64,000 nucleotides of DNA from Heterodera schachtii (Eukaryota; Nematoda; Chromadorea; Rhabditida; Heteroderidae): contig SIJG01000184.1 in assembly GCA_023374025.1 (NCBI GenBank), forward strand, positions 29,506 to 93,505, written 5' to 3'. The notes below the pieces were generated by a model, which saw only the letters and a program-made list of their open reading frames with translations, was not told where the DNA came from and made no database searches. Every line of letters starts with the position of its first letter. Position 1 is the first letter of the stretch. The translations under genes were made by a program, and so were the position numbers. Shown in pieces: positions 35,799-45,700 of the stretch.

Positions 35799-36371
35799 AT
35801 GGACGTCACCCTCCCTTATTTTAATTCCGCTGGTGAATTCGTCGGATTGGATAATGAGAATGGGGTTGTTCTTTTCGGCAGATGGCGCGACGAATGGCAC
35901 CAACAGCAGGAGCAACAGCAACACCAGCAACATGGGCAACAACAACAGCATCAACAGCAACAAGGACAGCAAAACGAGATGCAGCAGCAGCAAATTCGGC
36001 GTTCAAACGCGCCTTTAGTGTTGAACGGCGCCGCTTGGCGTGAGCCAATAGTCTTTGCACAGTGGCGTGAGGATGAGGAAAATCGGACGCAAAGAAAGCG
36101 ACTACAGCGTGAAAATCCGGAATATTGGTCACGAATACTGGAGGAGGAAAAGCGAGCCGGTGAGGAGCGCCGCTTAAGGGATTTGCGGATGGAGCGCACA
36201 TGGGATGGCTACAAGGAAGGCCACTTCGAGCGTCGGCACAATGACGGCTCGTTTTTTGAGGCCAGAAAATTTCTTTGTTCAAATCGACAAAATGACTTTT
36301 TTCATTTTCAGTTTGTTTCTGGTGTCGGAAAGGCAATGGGTGGAAGTTCTGGAGGAGGAGGGCTTTGGTGA
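35799..36371 (+). CDS. Gln-rich protein of unknown function
   Basis: 190 residues from the ATG at 35799. The N-terminal 30 residues contain GRWRDEWH, recalling KWRKEWH of the exon-repeat protein. A Gln/His low-complexity tract covers about residues 34-67, then a charged helical region rich in Arg and Glu (about 85-150) and a Gly/Ser-rich end GGSSGGGGLW. Near 36262-36310 a possible intron (donor at GTTCAAATCG, acceptor TTTTCAG at 36310) would replace the last 20 residues with a longer end reaching about 36434; both forms are open. The R/E-rich helix resembles nucleic-acid or scaffold-binding regions, but no family can be named. Confidence 0.6.
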   Translation: MDVTLPYFNSAGEFVGLDNENGVVLFGRWRDEWHQQQEQQQHQQHGQQQQHQQQQGQQNEMQQQQIRRSNAPLVLNGAAWREPIVFAQWREDEENRTQRKRLQRENPEYWSRILEEEKRAGEERRLRDLRMERTWDGYKEGHFERRHNDGSFFEARKFLCSNRQNDFFHFQFVSGVGKAMGGSSGGGGLW

Positions 36372-36506
36372 ATGATGTTGGCATGGGATTGAATGTGTTA
36401 AGATTAACTGTGATTGGGGATGGTATTTGGCATTAATCGCTGATAAATAAATTTTTCGTTGAGTTGAAACGATGGGGAAGAGGAGGGGAGGGTTGGAATA
36501 AGTTGG
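36372..36506. other. Spacer after Q-rich gene
   Basis: Contains AATAAATAAATTTTT-like sequence (about 36445-36458), a plausible polyadenylation region for the upstream plus-strand gene. No gene is seen. Confidence 0.35.
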
Positions 36507-37060
36507 TTGTTGGCAACTAAAACCATACATCTGGCCTATCCATCTGTGGGTGGGAGGCAGCTTAAGCCTCCCAACCGCTTCTCAACCCCTGCCGAATGTT
36601 GGCAACTAAAGCCATACACCCGGCCTATCCATCTGTGGGTGGGAGGCAGCTTAAGCCTCCCAACCGCTCCTCAACCCCTGCCGAATGTTGGCAACTAAAG
36701 CCATACACCCGGCCTATCCATCTGTGGGTGCGAGGCAGCCTAAGCCTCCCAACCGCTCCTCAACTCCTGCCGAATGTTGGCAACTAAACCCATACACCCG
36801 GCCTATCCGTCCGCGGGTGGGAAGCAAAGTAAGCTTCCCAATCCCTCCTCATCCGTTGGCAGGTGTTGGCAACTAAGACCATACACCCGGCCTATCCGTC
36901 CGCGGGTGGGAAGCAAAGTAAGCTTCCCAATCCCTCCTCATCCGTTGGCAGGTGTTGGCAACTAAGACCATACACACGGCCTACCCTTTCGCGAGTGGGC
37001 AGCAACGTAAGCTTCCCAATCCCTCCTCATCCCCCTCCGGATGTAGGCAACTTAAGCCTC
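36507..37060. repeat. 89-bp minisatellite with conserved hairpin
   Basis: Six clear units of 89 bp plus a degenerate seventh. Each has a hairpin: arms GGGAGGC/GCCTCCC with a 7-base loop in the first units and GGGAAGC/GCTTCCC in later units. A second pair of arms is CACCC/GGGTG, extended to CACCCG/CGGGTG in later units. The period is not a multiple of three, so the serial 63-aa frames are artefacts. Confidence 0.9.
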
Positions 37061-37421
37061 ACATCCGACCTTAATCCGACCTCGGGTGGGGGCATTTGAA
37101 GCCAACCTCTTATTCTCAATCCTTCACTGGTTGGTAACATAGCCATATAAAAGCATTTGATTTTTTGATTTTAAAAACATTAATACAAAATACGTGGAAA
37201 ATTAATGATAAACAAAGAAATGTAAATTATCGGCGGGAAGGTTAAAAACCTTCTATGTAATTATGGGTGTGTACAAACGTCCTTGGGTGTTTCGGAAAAA
37301 ACGAGTGACAGAGAGCAAAAATTACTGCTTACCTATGCAAAAAACAGCAAATCGGACAAAAAACTCTTGTGAATAGCTCCTATTTAAGTAGCTAGCTGCT
37401 CGCTGCTGCTATTCACAAAAA
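37061..37421 (+). promoter_or_regulatory. Putative promoter region of chromodomain gene
   Basis: Non-coding upstream sequence. A TATA-like TATTTAAG lies at about 37381-37388, roughly 35 bases before the ATG. It is bracketed by an inverted repeat GTGAATAGC (about 37371) and GCTATTCAC (about 37410). The promoter role is inferred from position and sequence. Confidence 0.4.
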
Positions 37422-38200
37422 ATGGAGCATCCCTTTGAAATAATGCCCGTCGATTTGGATGATTCCCTTCTATCTTTGGATGTGTCACCGACGAATTCCT
37501 TCCCTATTGATCCTCCCCTGGCCGACGTAGATTCGTTTGTCCCTGATTTGGTGCCGGAATTGGGCGACGATTCGGCCGAGTATTCGTCCGACTCCGAGGA
37601 ATTCGAGGTTGAGCGAATATGTGGCCAAAAAATCGAAAATGGCCAACAGTTCTACTTGGTGAAGTGGAAAGGGTTTGCAAAATCACAAAACGATTGGGAA
37701 CCCGAGGAAAATTTGGTCAGCTTTGATATTTTTCGAATATTCTTTGCCCATACCGTTAATTTTAGCTAAATTGTCAGCCCAAAATATTGCAATATTGGCG
37801 TCGCCGCCAATACGATAAAAAATACCGAGCCCGGACAAAGGACGATGAGAAATCGGCCAGAGGGGGGAAGAAGAAGAAGAGCAAAGCGGATGAAGAAAAG
37901 CCAAAGGCCGCCATGGATGTGGAGCCGGATCCGGGGGAAAAAGCAAAAGAAGAGTTGGGCGCTGCCCCTGGGGAGGTGTTGGAGGAAGAGACCGAAAGTC
38001 TGGAGGAGGGCAATAAAGGAAAACCGGAATCGGCAGATGCTGGACCAGAGATTGAACAATTGAAGAAAATGCTAAGAGACAGTGACCAAATGCCGATGGA
38101 CAATGCCCCACTACCCCTACCCCGCTGGGTGCGGGGTAGTGGGGCATTTAAAAAAAGGTACAAAAAATTGTACGACGCAATGACTAACAATGTGGGATGA
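37422..38200 (+). CDS. HP1-like chromodomain protein
   Basis: Two exons (37422-37715 and 37766-38200; 50-bp GT-AG intron, phase 0) give 242 residues. An acidic N terminus leads into a canonical chromodomain at about residues 63-113: FEVERICGQ, then YLVKWKGF, then DWEPEENL, with the aromatic cage positions (Y, W, W) in place. The intron lies exactly within the last chromodomain turn, and exon 2 continues the expected NCQPKIL helix. The second half is a K/R-rich stretch, an acidic helical stretch and a basic end (KKRYKKLYDAM). Chromodomains bind methylated histone H3 tails; some transposon integrases carry one at their C terminus, but here no integrase precedes it. Likely roles are targeting the element to, or shielding it from, heterochromatin. 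No chromoshadow domain is evident. Confidence 0.88.
38103..38147. repeat. GC-rich inverted repeat inside coding sequence
   Basis: TGCCCCACTACCCC (left arm) and GGGGTAGTGGGGCA (right arm) are perfect complements, separated by a short segment that itself contains ACCCCGC/GCGGGGT. It encodes the PLPLPRWVRGSGA segment of the chromodomain protein. Confidence 0.85.
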
Positions 38201-38749
38201 TGTTGGTGTTTATGTATTGCTTGTTGTTGCCTAATAAAAAATAAAAGAATCAAAATCGAAAAACCAATTAAATTTAAAGAAATTGACAGTATTTTGTAAT
38301 TTTCATTGTTTTTCTGTATAATGTGACTCACTGCCTCCCCCCGACACCCGCCACACCCGGCACACATCACCGAGACCACACCCATTATCCCACATTTGGA
38401 TGATAAACATTTGGAATGGTGTGAAAATAAAACGTAAATAAAATTTGGTAAAAATTGTTATGATTTATAAATTGAAAAATAATATTAGGGTTAATAAGTA
38501 GATAAAAAGAATTTTTGGTAAAAATAAAATTTAAAAAATAAAAATGAAATTGTTAAACGAATAAGGTTAAAATATTGAAAATTTAAATTAGAAATTAAAT
38601 TTTAATTTAGTCGTAGAAATAAATTAAGAACAATTAAAATAACGGATTATATACAATAAAATTTAAAAAAGGTTGGGTTTGATTTTGACAATTTAAAATA
38701 AAAATTAAAATTAAAAAAAGTTTAGAAAAACGGAAATTAAAATTAGAAA
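38201..38749. other. AT-rich 3' spacer
   Basis: Begins with CCTAATAAAAAATAAAA (about 38230), a good polyadenylation signal region for the chromodomain gene. It then grades into A-rich sequence made of AAATTAAAATT-type words. No gene is seen. Confidence 0.5.
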
Positions 38750-39310
38750 TAAATTAATAAATAAAATTGGAATGGAATGAAAAAGAATTGAAATTAAATG
38801 GAAAATAAAAATAAAATAAATTAAAAATAATAAATAAATTGGAATGGAATGAAAAAATAAAATTGAAATTAAATGGAAAATAAAAATAAATAAATTAGGA
38901 ATTAAATTGGAAATAAATTAATAATAATAAATAAAATTGGAATGGAATGAAAAAGAATTAAAATTTAAATAAAATGGAAAATTAAAATTAAATAAATTAG
39001 GAATTAAATTGGAAATAAATTAATAATAATAAATAAAATTGGAATGGAATGAAAAAGAATTAAAATTTAAATAAAATGGAAAATAAAAATAAAATAAATT
39101 AGGAATTAAATTGGAAATAAATTAATAATAATAAATAAAATTGGAATGTAATGAAAAAGAATTAAAATTTAAATAAAATGGAAAATTAAAATTAAATAAA
39201 TTAGGAATTAAATTGGAAATAAATTAATAATAATAAATAAAATTTGAATGGAATGAAAAAGAATTAAAATTTAAATTAAATGGAAAATTAAAATTAAATA
39301 AATAAATAAA
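38750..39310. repeat. AT-rich satellite, about 102-bp period
   Basis: The phrase AAAATTGGAATGGAATGAAA recurs near 38763, 38932, 39034, 39136 and 39238, the last four at 102-bp spacing, embedded in AATTAAATTGGAAATAAATT sequence. An irregular earlier copy lies near 38833. Confidence 0.85.
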
Positions 39311-39369
39311 TTTTAAAATGGAAATTGAACATTACAATTAATTTTGAGCAGACAGTCAATTAATGACAT

Positions 39370-39777
39370 GCGCGGCGGCGGGGGGGGGGGGGGGGGTTGC
39401 GCATCGATAAACGATTCATCGAAGGTTGGAGGGGCGAGTGGAGGAGGTTGTACGCAACGGGTTCAGCGCACGGGTTGGGGGTGTGGAGGGGGAGGGCAGT
39501 CACACCTCGTTACGCCGAACGGTGTTCCCTTCGCTCTCCACGCCGATGGGGAGGAAAGGGGAGGGGAGGGGGGATGTGTGACAAAAATGGGTTAATTTGT
39601 CGGGAAGGGAAATGTGTCACAGCCGCGAGCAGTAACAGCTCAAAAATCACTGCGCAGAGGGGGGGGGTGAGGGGGAGGGGGCAGTCACCGCTCGTTTCGC
39701 CGAACGGCCTTCCGTTCGCGCTCCCGCGCTGGGGGGGGGGGCAGCCGCCGATCCTAAGCGGCGCAATTCAAAAGCCC
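39370..39777. repeat. G-tract-rich subterminal region
   Basis: Homopolymer G runs lie at about 39380-39396, 39659-39666 and 39731-39741. Two imperfect copies of a stretch of about 70 bp (GGGCAGTCAC...CTCGTTACGCCGAACGG at 39495 and a variant at 39677) are present. No protein in this region is credible; the glycine-rich frames are products of the G runs. Confidence 0.7.
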
Positions 39778-39882
39778 CAACACTCTCCCACAATGGGGAG
39801 GGAAGGGGCGACCGCCGGCGCGCGCTGCGAGAGCACAATGTGGGGGTAAAATTTACCCCCACATTTTTGGCCATACACTACT
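39778..39882 (-). repeat. Right terminal inverted repeat
   Basis: This is the reverse complement of the left end with only a few differences (for example GACGGTCGC against GGCGGTCGC). It contains the same 13-1-13 palindrome. It is followed directly by the TSD copy ATTACA at 39883-39888. Confidence 0.92.
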
Positions 39883-39888
39883 ATTACA

Positions 39889-42477
39889 TAACTCGAAGTA
39901 TTCATGAAGAAATAATTTCATAATTCTTATAAGTATCTACCAAGGTAAATTTCATAAATACAAGTGAAATTTATGCTAAAGTATATCTGTCATGCAGAGA
40001 AACCATAATTTTACTTTAACAATAATATAAATAAATTTATTTAGATTTTGTTGCTCCATTATTAATTTATCGTCCATATTTTTTGTAATCATTACAATAT
40101 TTTGTTAAAATAGTTTTCTAGCGTTTGATAATTTATTAAAAACAAAAAATAATATTTCTTTTTCTAGGCAAATTTTTTAAAGAAATTTAGAAATATATTT
40201 TAGTTTTGATTCAAATAAAAAAGAATTAACTAAATAGAATAAATTTTAATATACAATGAACTCATAATTCAATACCTTTCAAAGAATTAACGGATAAAAG
40301 AATATTTTAATATTTCTTGCAATTTATTAATTAAATAAAACCAAAACATATAATATTCCCACAAAAAATTATCTAAAACAGGAAATCATTTTATTATGTT
40401 CTTCTTTTTCTTTTTAAAATTTTTATCTAATATAATTTTATTTTTTCATATATACTTATTTGTTTTTGAATTTAAGTGGTTTTTTCAGCATTTTGATTTA
40501 CAGTAATTTCTTTATATTTTACTTACATCTATTTATAAAATTAGATATTTATAATTTAAATAAAAACATTAGTTTTAGTTTTATTAATTTTTGTGCATTT
40601 AGTTTTTATTGTATTTTAAAAATATAAAAAGAAAACCAATTAATTTCCATTATATTGAATTGAAAGACCATAGGAGATCGGCGGCGCCACAGAATTCTGT
40701 CAAAAAATTGTTCAAAACAGTTAGATTAATACAATTTTTTTCTTAATATTAATTATAATGGAATAAAAAATTATAAAAAAAACGAAGATGATAATCGTCA
40801 TTCGAGATCAATTCAAATCGGATATTTTTTGTATAGAAAATAAGTTTTTTGCAATGTACACAGTGAGTTGCAATAATAAATAATACCAATGTAGTTAAAA
40901 TATTCAAAAAATTCAATTTTAAATTAATTTAAATTTCAATAATTAATATTTTAAAATAAAATTCTATTCTCTAAAATAAATTGTATGAACACAATAAAAA
41001 TGATTAATTTAGAATAACAAAAATAAAAAAAATTCATTTTAGCGTTACATTCTTTCTAATGAATTCCATACTATAACAAAGTTATATTAAATCAATAAAT
41101 TGTCTATATTAATTGAAAAGTAATTTTTTACGAAAGAGTGGAAAGAATAAAAATAAACATTACAATTTGAATAAATAATTAATTTTAAAATGATAAAAAA
41201 TAAAAAAATAGCGATGTTGTTGGAATCGTAACAATAGCTCAAACACTAAACTTTTTCACAATCAACAGCAATTTATTAGGCAATACAATCTTCCACATGT
41301 GACTTTTAGATGTGCCATCGATAATTTTACGAGTTAAAAAATAAATTAATATTATGGTTCATTTTGATACAGCATTTGGCCATAAAAGGCAAAAAACTAC
41401 TGTTATGAGCATAAAATTTCCGAACTCAAGTTTCTTTAATATAATGTAAATAAATTATTTTTTCTGAAAATATTGTCCAGACATTTATTAATGTAAACTA
41501 AAAATTTTTAAATACGAATTATTCTCATAAAACAAACTAGCTATATAAAAGATTAGAATTATAAAAGCGTATAACAAATCACTATCTTTTGCGTAATAAA
41601 ATCTTATATCTTTGAAATCATGTAAGAAGTTTAAATTTATAAATAATAATTTTAAATTTATTATAAATAGCTTAAAAAATATATATATGTATAAAAAAAT
41701 AAAAAGAAACATTTTAAGCCAAACTTACATGAAAATTATATTAAAGTTTATAGAAAAGTCAAGATTTAATGTTTGGTAAATGTACAAATATAAAATAAAA
41801 AATTTGATTTTACCACTATTTAGGCAAACTCAACGGAAGACAACACCAATCAGTCGAAACAAGTTTTGTTAAACTTTAAAAATTTCTAGATAAAACATAA
41901 TTCTAATTAATGAGAAATAAGTACTTATAAAAAAAATTATACATTACACATATGGTGAAGCTTATATTCAAATAGAGAAAATTATTTTTGAATGAAAAAT
42001 TTAAATTAAGAATTATAAATTTTTTAATTTATCTTTTGTAACTTTAAGTGATTTGATCGAATATTCATTAGTTTTATTTTAATAATAATACAAAAGTAAC
42101 TTAATTTATTTTAATTATGCTAAAATAATATTTTATACCCGCGTTATTATAATTGTGTAGAAAAAATTTGTTTGAAATTTAAAAAATACCATTAGTTTTC
42201 ATAAACTTTTTTAATCGTAGCGACACTTACTTCACCTTTTAAAATTATTTATCTAAATACTGAATTTGCTTAATTTGTCATTTTTTGGATAAAATTTTGA
42301 CATTTTACAAACCTAAATTTATAACATTGGCAGTTTATTTTCCCTTGAAAAACAAAATTTTAAAGAAGGAACAAATACAAAAATATTTTATTTGAACAAA
42401 TATGCTTTTATCAATAGTATAAACTCAAATAAAATATGTTAAAATAAATCAGATATGATCAAATTTAAATGCCATTT
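39889..42477. other. AT-rich gene-poor flank
   Basis: No gene recognised. A short GC-richer island (GGAGATCGGCGGCGCCACAG) lies at about 40673-40692. The minus-strand frame at 41488-41712 consists of F, L, I, Y, K and N codons and is not supported. Confidence 0.5.
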
Positions 42478-42724
42478 TCAGGGGTTTGCTAAAAGCAATG
42501 AGTTCTGAGTAGGCAATTTTCTGTGCCACATTTACACTACATTTTAATCACCTGTGAATTTTAACATTTGATTTATTGTATTTAAATTTTTTATTTCCTT
42601 TATATTATGATATTCATCGGTACTTTTTTATTTGATCAATTTTTTGTTTGTTTTCTTTTCTGGCACCATATAAAAGCACAAATGTGCTTTTGGTTTGCTC
42701 GATAAAAATTAAATTAAAAAAAGA
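42478..42724 (+). mobile_element. 3' end of the same non-LTR retrotransposon family
   Basis: Begins with GGGGTTTGCTAAAAGCAATG, matching the last codons of the reverse-transcriptase frame at 9885-9914, and then follows the same 3' UTR down to TTTGGTTTGCTCGATAAA and an A-rich tail. It is heavily 5'-truncated and has no coding capacity. Confidence 0.85.
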
Positions 42725-45700
42725 TGCGACACAACGTATTGGACAATGTCACTCACATTAACTGCTAATTTTTGTTGTTGCTTTTTGCTTCTTTACTTAA
42801 AATAGAGAGAGAGAGAGAGAGAATTTCTCAAAAATTAAAGAAGGGATGTGCGAGAGTCTCGGTTCTCGGTCCCCGACTCGGGAAACTCAGCAATTTACTA
42901 TCTATATAAATCCACTTCAAACATTTCATCCATATTAATTTTACACTGCTTCGACGAATTTTCCTCCAATTTTTTTCTATTCTTCTCATAATTGTCTGCG
43001 TTAATTTTAATTTTTCTAGGTTTTCCTTTTTCCTTAAATATAGCGCAAAATTAATTTTTAAACTTAAATTTTTATTTTTGGTTTTATTATTTTTTTCTAT
43101 GCTTTATAGTTCTTTGCATCTAATTTATGAGAATAAAAGCAACTCACATTCTCTGTGGATAATAATAGATCATTTAATTAAAAATAAGAAATTCAAAAAT
43201 CCACACTAAAAATGAAAATACCACATTTCTAATAAATTTTTGATAAAAATTTTTGTTTCATGAATAAATTTTTTAAAATTAAATATTATTTGACTCAATT
43301 CAGTTTAGGTTCTCTATACCATTTCTACAAAATATCAATAAACACTGCACGCAATATTTATTTTAAATAACATATATACACCCCTTAAGAAAGAGATGGT
43401 ATTGGTTGTACTCAAGCTCATGCTTATTAAATAAATATTCGCAATAAGAGTCAGAAAAAGTACAACACGGATAATAAAATTATTTGTATAAATTTTTTTC
43501 TCATTTGTTTTTAGATTTTTTCAAATACTTGGTCGAATATTTTTCCTCTTACGGTAAATTTTCCATCATGTTCGGAAATGTTTTTTATTGAATTATTCGA
43601 TATGATATTTTATTTTAAAAGATAAATTCTTTAATTTTTCATATTTTTTTTGTTTGATAAAATTAAATTATTTTATTTACGATTCTTCAGTTTAGTTTTA
43701 GTAATGATTCCAGAATTATAACTATTTTATATTATTCAAAATGAATTATTTTAACATTTTTTAATTTTGTGATTTAGGCACAGATTAGGCTGAATTTCCT
43801 TGGTTGATTTATATATTATTTTGAGAATATTTTAAATTTTTATTTCAAATTATCTTCATATATACATGCTCTGTCAGATTCTATTATATATGCAATTATT
43901 AGTAAATCGTATTCTCACACACTTTACACTGTATAGAAAAAATTAATAATGCATATTTTTATTTTCTGCTTTTTTGGTTAAATTAAATTCACTTAATCTC
44001 ATGCTTTGATGCGGAACTCATAACCATTTTCGGGATTAGTATAATATATGGTATTTTATAAAATATAAGTTTTTAGCTTGAACTTTTTGTTGTTCTTTTT
44101 CATTTTGCGATTTTTAATTTTTGTGCCTTTTTGTCTTAAATTATAAGAAAGTTTTATTGGAGAAAAGGACAAGTTTCACTCCAGAAAATCTTTAAATTTA
44201 TTTGATTGGTCAGGTCGAAAAAATAAATTGAGAAATTTTTTATTTGATAAAAAAAATTTGTCAAAAGAATTAATTTAATTCCTTTTTTCAATTTTATGCA
44301 TTTTTTGTCGTTTATTAAGTTTAATGAAGTAACAAATTATTATCTTAAATAAATAAAGGATTTGTTTATTTTAATAATATTTTTATTAATTTAAAATTTG
44401 TCTTCGTAGTAAAAAAAGACTTTAAATAGTTTTTATTTCTTCTTTCTATGCCACATGCATTCTTCCGATGCATCTCGCATTGTCAGACACCGAAATTTCG
44501 TAGTCTGGTCGGGTAGTCCTTTCTTATCACTTTAATAACTTTATTTTAATTATGTAATTTATATGAATAATTTCTTATTTTATAGATTTTTTTAATTTTG
44601 GTTTTCTTTACTAATTTAAATTATTTATTAAGTATTTCGAGTATGTAATCAAAAATTCTTTCAAAGCCTTTCACAAGTGATAAACACCCCAAACATCAAT
44701 CCAGTCGACAATAAGTATTATGGAAAATGAATTTTAAGCTATATAATTTAAGATCGATTTTGAGTTTTTGAGTGCGAGCATTCTTTATTAAACAAATTTT
44801 TTGCATACAAATATTTATATTATTTCAAAGATTTATTCTTATGATTCAAAATAATAAAAAAAAACCAAAAAAATATATAAAAAAATTTAAAGAAACAAAA
44901 ATAATAATGTGTTTAATCACTATAGTACAATATATATAGTTTTTTCATTTTTAAATATTGATAAAATAAAATATTTTTTAATTTAAATATAAAAAGATTT
45001 TTTATTTTAATTAAACTTATATTATATATTTTTATATATGCATTGAAAAGTTTATCAAGAATTTATGATTTAAATATTTTTATATTTTATTTCAAGATTT
45101 ACTAAAATCCATATCTGTAGTTATTTCCTAATTGTTTTAAAACAGGCGTTTATTTTTAAAATAAATTTATTTAATTAATTTCCTTTGAATTGTAATTTAG
45201 CTAAAAAATATTTCATGACAGCTGATCATTTTTATAAATCGTGGATACACCTAATATGTGCTTACATTTCATACTTTCTTTACAAGTGATCTACTTTTAA
45301 GCTCCGTAACAAATTATACAATATGCCGCTGTGATATATATTTAACTAGCAATTGATTATCATCAATGAAAAATCAAAACTACTTTGAAAGAAAATAATA
45401 GAAATAACGTGTTATAGGTTTGGTTACTGTATTTGCTTCCCAATTACTGTATTTTGATTTTGTGTGGTTTGTAGAAACAGATAGGAACAGGGTTTGATAC
45501 TTCAATTGTGCGATTGTTTAACTGTATTTAATTTTATTAATTATTTCTTTATTAATATATTTTATATTTTATTGAAAAGTTTGACATCCTTTCTGTTTTC
45601 ATAATCCAGTATTATTTTTCGTGAAGATAAATAAATCCACAAAGAGTTAATTTACCTTTTTTTCAAAATTCAAAATTTGGTGTGCATCAAAGACATTCAA

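Larger units (their letters stand above)
23150..39888. mobile_element. Polinton/Maverick-type element, 16.7 kb
   Basis: The element runs from 23156 to 39882. Both ends read AGTAGTGTATGGCC inward and stay nearly identical in inverted orientation for about 105 bp. The flanks carry the 6-bp direct repeat ATTACA. A 6-bp target duplication, termini 5'-AG/CT-3', a 15-20 kb size and an internal protein-primed type family B DNA polymerase are the known hallmarks of Polintons. Base composition inside is clearly more GC-rich than the flanks. Genes form a minus-strand set (23426-33927) and a plus-strand set (about 34650-38200) with a duplicated divergent control region between them. No integrase, packaging ATPase, protease or capsid gene was recognised. 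Two frame breaks in PolB suggest some decay, yet the intact TSD and near-identical ends suggest the insertion is not old. Confidence 0.9.

Noticed and set aside
36507..37099. Five serial 63-78-aa plus-strand frames
   Set aside because: They are the same 89-bp repeat read through; the period is not divisible by three and no single frame spans the array.
37422..38200. Chromodomain gene as the C-terminal part of an integrase
   Set aside because: It has its own start and acidic N terminus, and no HHCC or DDE motif is found upstream on the plus strand.
39344..39874. Gly/Arg-rich frames of 75-150 aa near the right end
   Set aside because: Produced by G runs and GC-rich repeat sequence overlapping the inverted repeat; no domain and no consistent frame.
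23156..39882. Helitron, suggested by the RPA-like gene
   Set aside because: The element has long inverted repeats and a target duplication, and carries PolB rather than a Rep-helicase.
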